NCBI GenBank assembly: GCA_938007995.1
Contig: CALLLW010000035.1
Location: 1 to 47,480, forward strand
Source of the DNA: an uncultured Granulosicoccaceae bacterium
GTDB lineage: Bacteria > Pseudomonadota > Gammaproteobacteria > Granulosicoccales > Granulosicoccaceae
DNA: 47,480 nucleotides
Reading direction: 5' to 3'
Position 1 is the stretch's first letter; each line of letters opens with the position of its first letter. The notes under the pieces were generated by a model. The model made no database searches. It saw only the letters and a list, made by a program, of their open reading frames with translations, and was not told the DNA's origin. A program made the position numbers and the translations under genes. This document shows positions 33,738-42,322 of the stretch, one piece after another.

Positions 33738-34804
33738 TTTTTATGCTCCTGCTGAAGTTGCACTATTTCATCAAGCAATGCAGTTGCATAGACTCCGCGC
33801 TGCAATGAGAACGATAGTTCAAGCGTACCAGCGTCTGCCCAGTGCCATTGTAAATCACCTGCTAAAGCTCGTAAGGCGCGTCGTTCATTTTTAAGCCCGG
33901 CCTGTTCAAGCCCTTCACACAGTAGCGACTCTGATGCCAGACAAGCTGATTCAAGTTCAAGTACTGCACCTTCAACTTTTGACTGGCCTCGACCATACAA
34001 TGGACCAGTGATATGCAAATCCAGCTGTTCATAACGCCGTTGAATTTCTGCATCCGGTGTTTCACAGGCAAAGATGCTGTTGGTACCATTCAACATGCAA
34101 ACATCACCAGAGAGCACTTGCTGCGTTGTACCTGCAGCAATACGGGCATCAAGTACCTTGTTGAACAGGTAAGCTCTGGCCGCTGATAGATAGAGCGATC
34201 TTTTTGTACGCGATGTCTTACGCCCACTGCTAAACATCTGCCGGGCCAGCTCAACATTTCGACCACCAATACCGAAGCGCTGGGCACCAAAGTAATTCGC
34301 AAAACCGTGATTTGATATTGCGTCGAGTCGATCATCAATATCGCTTTGGCTGTGCTCTATCTGATAGAGGCGAATTGTAAATGCATTTTCGCGGTGTGCT
34401 CCACGGCGCAGTTTCTTGCTGCCACGTGTTATAAGTAGAACCTCAACGCCATCCAGAGCTTCGAGCAAACCACTTGAATCAGGATTACCTTCAGCTATGG
34501 GATAGACAACGCTAAGCCATTGTGTCGTGATCGCACGTTTGTCCTTCAATCCGGAGTAGCCAATATTCTTCGCGGGTACTTTCAGCTGCCTCGAAAGCGC
34601 GTCGATCACATCCTGAGTATTGCAATTCCGCTTTCGCACCTGAATCCACAAGTGCTCCCCGGCACCATCCGGCTCAAAACCGAGATTTTCGACCACCTGA
34701 AAGTCGGCTGCGTCACGTTTGAACAGCGCTTTGGGAAACTGGTCGCGACAGCGGCCAGGGGCTGGGTTATTATTCACTGGAAATCTGGAGGAGAGAGGAC
34801 ACAC
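33734..34804 (-). CDS. truD: tRNA pseudouridine synthase TruD
   Basis: This protein of about 356 residues makes pseudouridine 13 in tRNA-Glu. The key motif is YSGLKDKRAITTQWLS with the catalytic Asp, followed by FANYFGAQRFG. The N-terminal DFQVVENLGFEPDGAGEHLW is near-identical in plan to E. coli TruD. The start is uncertain. GTG at 34804 has a GAGGGA Shine-Dalgarno; GTG at 34777 gives 347 residues, close to the E. coli 349; TTG at 34846 extends further without support. Confidence 0.93.
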   Translation of the reverse strand: MCPLSSRFPVNNNPAPGRCRDQFPKALFKRDAADFQVVENLGFEPDGAGEHLWIQVRKRNCNTQDVIDALSRQLKVPAKNIGYSGLKDKRAITTQWLSVVYPIAEGNPDSSGLLEALDGVEVLLITRGSKKLRRGAHRENAFTIRLYQIEHSQSDIDDRLDAISNHGFANYFGAQRFGIGGRNVELARQMFSSGRKTSRTKRSLYLSAARAYLFNKVLDARIAAGTTQQVLSGDVCMLNGTNSIFACETPDAEIQRRYEQLDLHITGPLYGRGQSKVEGAVLELESACLASESLLCEGLEQAGLKNERRALRALAGDLQWHWADAGTLELSFSLQRGVYATALLDEIVQLQQEHKK

Positions 34805-34918
34805 GCATCGTCCCTCAATGCCGCGACAATCGCAACCACACAGCAATAAATGGCGTAATCAGTTCCGCAGAATGAAAATCGAAGTCAATTCCAGCAATAG
34901 TTTCACCGGACTGATGTC

Positions 34919-35134
34919 ATGAGCACTCTTGATGAAGTGGATCGACAGGAACAACGGCAAACCCTGATCCGACTAGAAAACGAACATGCAACGCTTGACA
35001 GAAAAGTCGCTGAATACGCTGCCTCATCCGGCGCTGATCAGCTGGCGCTAAGCCGCCTTAAGAGACGCAAGCTGCAATTGAAAGACGCGATAGTCAGACT
35101 CAAAAGCAGCGTATTGCCAGACCTGCCAGCCTGA
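34919..35134 (+). CDS. YdcH-like DUF465 protein
   Basis: This 71-residue protein is almost all helical, with heptads of charged and hydrophobic residues: LIRLENEHATLDRKVAEYA and LSRLKRRKLQLKDAIVRLK. The pattern is DUF465 (YdcH family), a coiled-coil of unknown function. It is divergent from truD and convergent with dsbC. Confidence 0.8.
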   Translation: MSTLDEVDRQEQRQTLIRLENEHATLDRKVAEYAASSGADQLALSRLKRRKLQLKDAIVRLKSSVLPDLPA

Positions 35135-35177
35135 CAATCTTAACTACCTTTTGACATAAACTGCAGCAGTGATGCAG

Positions 35178-35936
35178 CTACTGAGCTGCAGCCATAGGCT
35201 CGCTGTTTTGTATTTGCTGGATCAACTGATCTGCCGGCTGATAGCCTGGTATCTTTGTACCATTGTCCAGGTAAATCAGTGGTGTGCCGCGCAGACCGAC
35301 CTGACGTGCTATGGCCATATGGCTTTCAATCGGGTGCTCGCAGGTTTTCACCGGTACCTGACCCCCTGTTTTTGCGATTGTCATGGCTTGCTGTTGATCA
35401 TCCGAGCACCAGACGCTCTGCAGTTCCTGCGATGATGAAGATTCGATACCGGCGCGTGGAAACAACAGGTATCGAACTTTTATATTGGCATCTGTTATCG
35501 CTTCGATTTCCTGATGCAACCGCTGGCAGTAGCCACAGTCAGTGTCGGTAAACACGGTGATAGACCGTTCGGCATCACCTGCCTCGTTATTAAAAACGAC
35601 CATCTGGTCTTCAGGTACCTGATTAATTAAATCCATCTGCAGGCTACCGCGCCGCAACTCGCTGACATTAACCCGGTTTTCAAGATCAATAATACTGCCT
35701 TCAACCATGTACTGGCCGTTCGGCGTCAGATAGAAGATCTGCGCGCCGCTCACCAGCTCGTAGACGCCCGGCAAAACCGATTCGGAGATCGCGGTGACTT
35801 CCATATCCGGCGCCAACCGAGCGATAGATTCGCGCAGCTGCTGTTCAGCGGACCCGGATTCGCCATCAGACTGGGCAAATGCAGCACCTATCGGGACAAT
35901 TAAAGCCAGTAAAGCAAAAATTGTGGAGATTTTCAT
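35178..35936 (-). CDS. dsbC: Disulfide isomerase DsbC
   Basis: This protein of about 252 residues has a signal peptide ending near AFAQS, an N-terminal dimerisation domain (about 30-95) and a thioredoxin fold with active site CGYC in FTDTDCGYCQRLH. In the periplasm it shuffles wrong disulfides and is kept reduced by DsbD. The ATG here has AGGA six bases upstream; an ATG two codons earlier would sit against it. It follows xerD, the order in E. coli and others. Confidence 0.93.
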   Translation of the reverse strand: MKISTIFALLALIVPIGAAFAQSDGESGSAEQQLRESIARLAPDMEVTAISESVLPGVYELVSGAQIFYLTPNGQYMVEGSIIDLENRVNVSELRRGSLQMDLINQVPEDQMVVFNNEAGDAERSITVFTDTDCGYCQRLHQEIEAITDANIKVRYLLFPRAGIESSSSQELQSVWCSDDQQQAMTIAKTGGQVPVKTCEHPIESHMAIARQVGLRGTPLIYLDNGTKIPGYQPADQLIQQIQNSEPMAAAQ

Positions 35937-36131
35937 AAACATTCCTGATTGTGTATCAGTTCATAACGTATCAGAAGCAGATTCAAATGCATCGATACAG
36001 GATTCGAGGCCGACGGATGTAAAGCTGTATGCGGGATATCATACTACAAGCCGACTGCGTGCCAATCTTAGCAGCCTGATGATTATCCACAGCTAAACCC
36101 GATGACTGAGTCAGCGGATGTTGTTGCCGAA

Positions 36132-37061
36132 CTACCCACGCGGATGGTGCTCAGTATGCAGATCTTTCAAGCGTTCAGTTGCAATATGTGTGTAAATTTG
36201 CGTGGTTGAGATACTGCTGTGACCGAGCAGCAGCTGCACAACACGCAAGTCAGCTTCGTTGTTGACCAGATGTGTCGCAAACGCATGACGCAGAGTATGC
36301 GGTGACAACTCCTGTCGGATACCGGCATCCAGCGCGTATTTTTTTACCCGATACCAGAAGGCCTGCCTGGTCAGACCTGTGCCGCGACGAGTAACAAAAA
36401 CCTGTTCGCAACCGACTTGTCGCTTCAGCAGTTCATCCCTGCCCCACTGCAAATACTGCTCCAGAAATTCCAGTGCAATATCTCCCACTGGCAGTAGGCG
36501 TTCTTTATTACCTTTACCGTTAACTTTTAACACACCCGCAGTTCGATTGAGCTGTGGCAACTTAAGCGTAATCAACTCACTGACACGCAAACCACTTGAA
36601 TAGGTTAGCTCAAGCATGGCTTTGTCGCGAATTCCTTCGGGTGATTCTATATCCGGTGCCTGCAACAACCGTTCAATTTGATTTTCACTTAATGATACCG
36701 GCAGTGGCCGCCCCGCCTTTGGTGCCTCTACCAGTGCAGTGGGATCACTCTCTATTAACCCTTCACGTGCCAGCAAGGTATAAAAACGCTTAAGGCTTGA
36801 GAGAAACCTGGCTGCCGTTCGAGTGCTGGTACCTTCGCCGACGCGCTTTGCGAGATACGCGAGAATATGATCGGAACCCGCGCAATCGAGGGCAATCTCG
36901 TCAGGCAATAGAGATAGTGCGAATAATTTGATATCGCTTGAGTATGAATCGATGGTGTTCTGACTTAACCCTCGCTCCAGCCACAAATAGTGTCTGAAGC
37001 GCTCCATCAGATCGAGATTCTTCCTCGAAAGAGATTCAGATAGCGCTTGAACCGTAGCCAA
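36132..37061 (-). CDS. xerD: Site-specific tyrosine recombinase XerD
   Basis: This 309-residue recombinase has an N-terminal SAM-like core-binding domain (about 15-110) and the catalytic domain with Arg in SSGLRVSELI, Lys in VNGKGNKE, HTLRHAFATHL, GHSSISTTQIYTH and the Tyr nucleophile. With XerC it resolves chromosome dimers at dif. The start is TTG with AGGGTG upstream; an internal ATG at residue 19 is possible. XerD rather than XerC is chosen for sequence and the adjacent dsbC. Confidence 0.93.
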   Translation of the reverse strand: MATVQALSESLSRKNLDLMERFRHYLWLERGLSQNTIDSYSSDIKLFALSLLPDEIALDCAGSDHILAYLAKRVGEGTSTRTAARFLSSLKRFYTLLAREGLIESDPTALVEAPKAGRPLPVSLSENQIERLLQAPDIESPEGIRDKAMLELTYSSGLRVSELITLKLPQLNRTAGVLKVNGKGNKERLLPVGDIALEFLEQYLQWGRDELLKRQVGCEQVFVTRRGTGLTRQAFWYRVKKYALDAGIRQELSPHTLRHAFATHLVNNEADLRVVQLLLGHSSISTTQIYTHIATERLKDLHTEHHPRG

Positions 37062-37177
37062 ATTTTCACACCCTGTTAGTCACCTGCGTATAATCAGGTA
37101 TCCCACGGTGCAATTCCATTGCATGACTTACACACATTCACCCAAACTACCAGCAATCCTGACGCAATAACCCGGCA

Positions 37178-38440
37178 ATGCAACAATCCGATCATTCAGA
37201 AAACAACGGCAATGACTCTGTTACCCGTGCGTTGACGGTTAACGAGGCTCGCAACGCCATCCTTAAGTCTGTTGAATGTACCTGCGCCACAGAATCTGTC
37301 GAGCTTATCAATGCAACTGGCCGCGTTGCCGCCAAAGACATCCAGGCAACTACTGCTATTCCTCCTTTTACAAATTCCGCCATGGATGGCTACGCAATAA
37401 GAAGTCAGGACATCCGGTCAAATCACCCTTTCAAAGTGATCGGCAAATCACTGGCAGGTCATCCTTATGAAGGCACCATTAATCCCGGTGAAGCAGTTCG
37501 TATAACAACCGGTGCCGCGTTGCCGAAAGGTGCAGATGCTATCGTTATTCAAGAGCTGGTTACCGTAGATGGCGATACCATCACCACCAATGCAAAGGTT
37601 TCAGCCGGTCAGTACATCCGCAAACCGGGTGATGATATTCAACCCGAAACAACATTATGTGCAGCAAAAACAAAGTTAGGTGCGGCACATATAGGCTTAC
37701 TTGCAGCGCAGGGAATAAGTCGACTGGAAGTGTTTGCAGCGCCGACTGTGGGAGTTTTTTCAACCGGAGATGAACTGCTCAATCCTCCTGCAAAACTCGC
37801 ACATGGACAAATATTCGATAGCAACCGGGCTACGATACGATCGGCCTTAAAGAATGCAGGTATCGAATCAGTTGATCTCGGCATCTGTGCAGATGATGAA
37901 GAGTCTATTCAATCCATCATGAATTCCGCCCGACAATTCGATTTTTTGCTCTCCAGCGGTGGCGTTTCAGTTGGTGAAGCTGACTACGTAAAGAGTGCAT
38001 TAGAAACCAACGGCGCGCTGCAATTCTGGAAAGTCGCCATGAAGCCCGGAAAGCCGCTTGTTTCCGGCAAGTTGTCAGGTGACACACACTTCTTCGGCTT
38101 ACCGGGCAACCCGGTATCAAGTCTGGTGACCTGTGTGCAGTTTGTCATTCCGGCAATCAGGGCGTTTTGCGGAATAGATTACACAGCACCACCTGTTTTG
38201 CGTGCCAGATGCCTTGATCGACTAAAAAAAGAGCCAGGCAGATTCGAATTTCAACGCGGCATCATGTCAACCAGTCAGGATGGAGAATTAGTTGTTTCGA
38301 CATCCGGCCTTCAGGACTCGCATGTTCTAAGCTCAATGAGCGCGGCAAACTGCTTTATTTGTCTGGATCAATTTGCAGACGGCGCATCGATTGACGAAAC
38401 GGTCAAGGTGCTTCTATTCAGTGCACTTGATGGTCTCTGA
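37178..38440 (+). CDS. moeA: Molybdopterin molybdenumtransferase MoeA
   Basis: This 420-residue protein shows PPFTNSAMDGYAI (about 62-74), the MPTb domain with SSGGVSVGEADYVK, FWKVAMKPGKP and GLPGNPVSS. MoeA inserts molybdate (or tungstate) into adenylylated molybdopterin. The first 18 residues are a polar extension. It is divergent from xerD across about 115 bases. A strong hairpin lies downstream. Confidence 0.95.
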   Translation: MQQSDHSENNGNDSVTRALTVNEARNAILKSVECTCATESVELINATGRVAAKDIQATTAIPPFTNSAMDGYAIRSQDIRSNHPFKVIGKSLAGHPYEGTINPGEAVRITTGAALPKGADAIVIQELVTVDGDTITTNAKVSAGQYIRKPGDDIQPETTLCAAKTKLGAAHIGLLAAQGISRLEVFAAPTVGVFSTGDELLNPPAKLAHGQIFDSNRATIRSALKNAGIESVDLGICADDEESIQSIMNSARQFDFLLSSGGVSVGEADYVKSALETNGALQFWKVAMKPGKPLVSGKLSGDTHFFGLPGNPVSSLVTCVQFVIPAIRAFCGIDYTAPPVLRARCLDRLKKEPGRFEFQRGIMSTSQDGELVVSTSGLQDSHVLSSMSAANCFICLDQFADGASIDETVKVLLFSALDGL

Positions 38441-38574
38441 TCAGAAGGCGAGAGCCACGACGAGACGTGCCGGGCTTAAACAACAAACGTTACGATTGGT
38501 AACAGTCATTTGAGGTTATGCAGCGCAGTAACAGGTTGAGATTTGTCTCTTATATTTACCTGTCGCCAAACGCA

Positions 38575-38600
38575 GCAAAGGTGGCCGAAGCCACCTTTGC
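38575..38600. repeat. Perfect 11-bp hairpin between convergent genes
   Basis: GCAAAGGTGGC and GCCACCTTTGC pair perfectly around the loop CGAA, between convergent moeA and the H1-like gene. Neither side has a T-run, so intrinsic termination is not clear. It may protect the moeA transcript end or act with Rho. Confidence 0.65.
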
Positions 38601-38665
38601 ACGGGATAAAGCAGCTGATTTATTCGCCTTCTGTCAAGTCTTATAGCTCGCTATAAAAGCAAATT

Positions 38666-38687
38666 AAGTCTTTAAAATTAAAGACTT
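38666..38687 (-). terminator. AT-rich terminator-like hairpin after H1-like gene
   Basis: AAGTCTTTAA and TTAAAGACTT form an almost continuous palindrome starting 15 bases downstream of the H1-like stop. On the minus strand it is followed by AATTTGCTTTTA, a poor T-run. The stem is weak in G+C, so its strength is uncertain. Confidence 0.45.
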
Positions 38688-38701
38688 ATTAATGCAACCA
38701 G

Positions 38702-39103
38702 TTACTTTTTCTTCTTTGAACGCTTCTTTTTAGAAGACTTCTTTTTAGAACGCTTTTTCTTGGAAGCTTTCTTTTTAGAAGACTTTTTCTTGGAAGCTTT
38801 TTTCTTTGAACGCTTCTTTTTAGAGGCCTTCTTTTTAGAGCGCTTCTTCTTAGAGGCTTTCTTCTTAGAACGCTTCTTTTTTGAAGCCTTCTTTTTAGAA
38901 CGCTTTTTCTTGGAAGCTTTCTTTTTGGAGGCCTTCTTCTTTGAAGCTTTTTTCTTTGAAGCTTTCTTCTTACTTACTTTCTTTTTCGAACGCTTCTTTT
39001 TTGAAGCCTTCTTTTTCGAAGCTGACTTCTTTTTTGAAGCACTTCGTTTCTTACTAGCTGTGCTCTTTTTCTTTGCAGCAGCTTTCTTCTTGGTTCGAGC
39101 CAT
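38702..39103 (-). CDS. Histone H1-like lysine-repeat protein
   Basis: This 133-residue protein has a short head (MARTKKKAAAKKK) followed by about 20 tandem pentapeptides [A/R/S/V]SKKK to the end. It has no acidic or aromatic residue and is extremely basic, like the alanine/lysine tails of bacterial H1-like nucleoid proteins (AlgP, Hc-type). It should bind DNA by charge and condense the nucleoid. The DNA is an array of 15-base units, nearly all purine on the coding strand. A strong AGGAGA Shine-Dalgarno and a good promoter precede it. Confidence 0.88.
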   Translation of the reverse strand: MARTKKKAAAKKKSTASKKRSASKKKSASKKKASKKKRSKKKVSKKKASKKKASKKKASKKKASKKKRSKKKASKKKRSKKKASKKKRSKKKASKKKRSKKKASKKKSSKKKASKKKRSKKKSSKKKRSKKKK

Positions 39104-39134
39104 ATAAGTTCTCCTGAGAGTTGTAGGCGACTGG

Positions 39135-39162
39135 ATTATAATCGTTAATTGATTGATTTCAA
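39135..39162 (-). promoter_or_regulatory. Strong sigma-70 promoter for the H1-like gene
   Basis: On the minus strand TTGAAA (39162-39157) and a perfect TATAAT (39140-39135) are 16 bases apart, about 30 bases before the start codon. This predicts high expression, as expected for an abundant DNA-binding protein. Confidence 0.6.
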
Positions 39163-39453
39163 TAAAAACATGCTATTTGCAACACTTTTAATACAAAAAA
39201 AACACCAACTACGATTAAAAACACGTTATAAAAACTAATTTAGTTAATAAATCATGCTGTTTCGCTTCGAATCGTATGCATTCACTGCTTTAAATATTCA
39301 TAATCAACAATACAACGTTGAATAACGGCATCAATAATCGCGTTTTGAACAAAAAGTCATATGCTAAAAGCTTCATCAGCATATAAATCACGTTATTGAA
39401 TCGCGTTAACACGTAAATTCTTGCTCAATACGCTTATCAATTACTCTGAAAAT
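39163..39453. other. AT-rich intergenic region
   Basis: No gene is seen. This 290-base stretch is much more AT-rich than its surroundings and separates the leftward H1-like gene from the rightward RDD gene. An ATATGCT/AGCATAT inverted repeat lies near 39358-39384. A TTG at 39421 in frame with the RDD gene is an alternative start. Confidence 0.45.
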
Positions 39454-39903
39454 ATGCAAAACACCACTGCCGCATCTCTTACCAGACGCCTGCTGGCCAT
39501 CTTTTATGATCTTTTGTTGCTGATAGGCATCTTGTTCAGTGTTAGTGCATGTGCTGTGGCATTGAACCGTGGTGAAGCTGTATCACATCCGCTGTACTAC
39601 ATCGCTTTACTAGTCGCTGCATTCATATTCTATGGCTGGTTTTGGACCCATGGTGGTCAAACACTCGGTATGCGCACCTGGAAAATCAAAGTAGTCACTG
39701 AAAACGGTCAGCCATTAACCTGGAAGCAGTCGTTAATAAGGTTTCTGGCCGCAATACCCGCGCTATTACCTGCTGGGCTTGGTTTATTCTGGATGCTATT
39801 CAACTCGGAACGTCTTGCACTACATGACAGATGGTCTGCCACAAGATTAATTAGTCTGAAAATCTCCCGAAAACCGCAAGGTGCAAATAACGAACACTTA
39901 TGA
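39454..39903 (+). CDS. RDD-family membrane protein
   Basis: This protein of about 149 residues carries the RDD signature at the start: SLTRRLLAIFYDLLLL, with the conserved Arg and Asp in the first membrane helix. Three further hydrophobic stretches follow (ALLVAAFIFYGWFW, FLAAIPALLPAGLGLFWML). GGQTLGMRTWKIKVV is a family hallmark. RDD proteins are of unknown or transport-related function. It converges with lptG, leaving 29 bases. Confidence 0.85.
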   Translation: MQNTTAASLTRRLLAIFYDLLLLIGILFSVSACAVALNRGEAVSHPLYYIALLVAAFIFYGWFWTHGGQTLGMRTWKIKVVTENGQPLTWKQSLIRFLAAIPALLPAGLGLFWMLFNSERLALHDRWSATRLISLKISRKPQGANNEHL

Positions 39904-39932
39904 GGATAGTTTTCACCTGAGAATTGTCACAA

Positions 39933-40997
39933 CTAGTGAATACGTAGTAAACCCACCACTGCAATCAGGCCGAACAATACCAGCGGTATAAACGTGCTTA
40001 CCGCCGGTGAGAAGCCATTAGCCAGACCCAAATGGGTAAATAGTCGATTGATCAGGAAGTACCCTATACCCAGAAGGATACCGATAAACATCTTCTGACC
40101 GACGCTGCCGCTTCGTTGTGAAGCGAAAACAAATGGTATCGACAGCATCAACATCACCAGCGTAGACAGCGGATTAGTTATTTTTGTCCACAAAGCGAGC
40201 TCTATAAGACTGCTGTCGAGTTGATTACTGCGCAAATAGTCGATCTGATCAAGCAGATTTACTGCAGACATAGACTCAGGATCAACAGACAGGCCCTTTA
40301 ATAACTCAGCTTTAACCAGATTCGGCACCTGTTGCTCTGCAAACCGCTCTGTAATTACTGAATCCGGTTGGAAGCGGGTTTGTAAAACATCGCTCAATAA
40401 CCACTGAGCTGACTCACGCTGCTGCGCCGAGCTCGCGAATACAACACTCTTTAGCCGGTGCTTATCAAAATCATAAATACTGACATCAATCAGCGTCATA
40501 TCAGGAAGCACTGATTTAATATTGATAAATCTGGTGCCTGACTTTGCCCAGTAGCCTGTGCGAGATCTTATCGAAACGCGCTGCGACAGCGCAGCAGTAC
40601 GTAACTCCTGTGCCTGCGTTTCGCTCGGTGGCATCACGTATTCACCCAGCAGGGCAACCAGACCCATCAATAGCAAGCCGATCAAGCCAACCGCGGTAGC
40701 AATTTGCGCTACCGATATACCCGCTGAGCGCATTACTGTCAGTTCGCTGTGAGATGCCATAGACCCGAGCCCCAGCAAACTACCCAGCAGCACTGAAGAT
40801 GGAAACAGCTCGTAAGCTATACCGGGCATTCGTAACAAAATGTAAACCAGCGCCGTCTTAACGGTGTAATTACCCTTGCCCACATCATCGAGCTCACCGA
40901 TAAAACTAAACAATGCAGACAGTGCCACCAACACCAGCAGAACAGTCAGCGTATTAACAAAAACGGTCTTACCGATATATCGAGCTAGCAGACTCAT
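39933..40997 (-). CDS. lptG: LPS export permease LptG
   Basis: This 354-residue protein has about three helices on each side of a periplasmic beta-jellyroll-like domain (about 130-260). LptF and LptG with the ATPase LptB extract lipopolysaccharide from the inner membrane. The segments YELFPSSVLLGSLLGLGSMA and HSELTVMRSAG are family hallmarks. The frame stays open upstream, but this ATG overlaps the lptF stop in ATGA and gives the normal length. Confidence 0.94.
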   Translation of the reverse strand: MSLLARYIGKTVFVNTLTVLLVLVALSALFSFIGELDDVGKGNYTVKTALVYILLRMPGIAYELFPSSVLLGSLLGLGSMASHSELTVMRSAGISVAQIATAVGLIGLLLMGLVALLGEYVMPPSETQAQELRTAALSQRVSIRSRTGYWAKSGTRFINIKSVLPDMTLIDVSIYDFDKHRLKSVVFASSAQQRESAQWLLSDVLQTRFQPDSVITERFAEQQVPNLVKAELLKGLSVDPESMSAVNLLDQIDYLRSNQLDSSLIELALWTKITNPLSTLVMLMLSIPFVFASQRSGSVGQKMFIGILLGIGYFLINRLFTHLGLANGFSPAVSTFIPLVLFGLIAVVGLLRIH

Positions 40998-42103
40998 GAT
41001 GCAGACCCGGTCGCCGACTGACGACGACCCGGCAACCAATCAGCCCCATAGCGCCGGATCGTCAGAAACAAAATCAACGCCATCACCAGCAAATGTACCC
41101 AGATCAGTCCAAACCATGGGGGTATTGTGCCCGCAGCTACCCACTTTCGGCTCAGTACCAGCAAATTGGCGTACGGTACATAGATAACAATAGCCAATGC
41201 AATTTTGGAATAGCGCCCCTGCCGTGGTGACGTGTATGACAATGGTATGGCCAACAATGAGAGTAGCAAAGCTGCCAATGGAATTGAAAATCGCCATTGC
41301 AGTTCCGCTTTTGCCTGCAAATCATCACTTTCTATCAATTCACTGAAAGACATCGCAGAAGTTTTTAACGCCCGAATAGTTTGATCGTTGCGCGGGATTC
41401 TTACACCATGGCGCTCAAATCTGGTTTGCTGGTAGCTGTCAGCACCGGGCTTTGAAATAGTACTGACGCCATTAACAAATACAATGAACTCCTCGCCTGT
41501 TTCGTCGTCGCGTTGATAAATTGCATATTCGGCTGTTTCTACCTCAAATGCCCCGTTCTCAAGATCGCGATGCACAAACACTTCATTAAATCGATCTTTG
41601 CCGGGAGAGAGTGATTCAGTGAAGACCACAGCGCTGCCATCAAATATTTCTATAAACCGCCCGGCATCCAGCAGACTGCCAACCGATTGCACAGATATTC
41701 TCTCAGTCAGCTCCTTTTCATAACGCGCAGCCCACGGTGATAAAGAGAATGTCAGCAGAGTAATCAGCAACATGCCGATAACACCATTGAATATTGCCGG
41801 TCGATAGAGCGCACCAAGTCCGGTGCCACAGGCAGCCAGTGCAGACATCTCGCTGTCACGATATAAACGCCCGAACGCTAGCAGCACCCCGAGATAAAGA
41901 CCCAGCGGTATTAAAGTCACCATTAGATTGACGACCTTTACACCAACCAACAAAAACAGCGCATCAGCGGGCAGTGATCCATCGGTCACTTTCGAGAGAA
42001 AACGCGCCAGCACGTTTGCAACCATGATCACCAGCAGCACAACAGTCACGGCGAACCAGGAGACTGAAATCTCCTTAAAAATATAACGATCGAGCGTTCT
42101 CAT
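40994..42103 (-). CDS. lptF: LPS export permease LptF
   Basis: This 369-residue protein has the same fold as LptG. LDRYIFKEISVSWFAVTVVLL opens the first helix, LGVLLAFGRLYRDSEMSALAACG is the conserved loop, and a periplasmic domain spans about 130-260. It is the partner of LptG in the Lpt machine. The earlier in-frame extension would read into the pepA upstream region, so the ATG at 42103 is preferred. Divergent from pepA, as in many gammaproteobacteria. Confidence 0.94.
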   Translation of the reverse strand: MRTLDRYIFKEISVSWFAVTVVLLVIMVANVLARFLSKVTDGSLPADALFLLVGVKVVNLMVTLIPLGLYLGVLLAFGRLYRDSEMSALAACGTGLGALYRPAIFNGVIGMLLITLLTFSLSPWAARYEKELTERISVQSVGSLLDAGRFIEIFDGSAVVFTESLSPGKDRFNEVFVHRDLENGAFEVETAEYAIYQRDDETGEEFIVFVNGVSTISKPGADSYQQTRFERHGVRIPRNDQTIRALKTSAMSFSELIESDDLQAKAELQWRFSIPLAALLLSLLAIPLSYTSPRQGRYSKIALAIVIYVPYANLLVLSRKWVAAGTIPPWFGLIWVHLLVMALILFLTIRRYGADWLPGRRQSATGSAS

Positions 42104-42322
42104 CAGGAGACTGGTTCTTCCCAAAGATCTAAAGTAATAGCACTTAGTAGTGCGCGATAATAGCAAACCCAGTAATATTGTGGCTTTACTTTGACCAGCA
42201 ACCGTCTGCAGCAAGCCTGTCAGCTGTCAGACACTGACAAAGCACCCAAAGACAGTCTCCAGCATCGCACTGATAGACCAAACCACAGCAGAACAGCATC
42301 TACATTCAGAGGATCAATTCAG

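Noticed and set aside
38702..39103. Repeat array considered as CRISPR
   Set aside because: Repeats are tandem 15-base coding units with no spacers; they encode the H1-like protein.
38760..39107. Frame encoding EAFFLERFF repeats opposite the H1-like gene
   Set aside because: It is the reverse complement of SKKK repeats; no plausible protein and no start signals.
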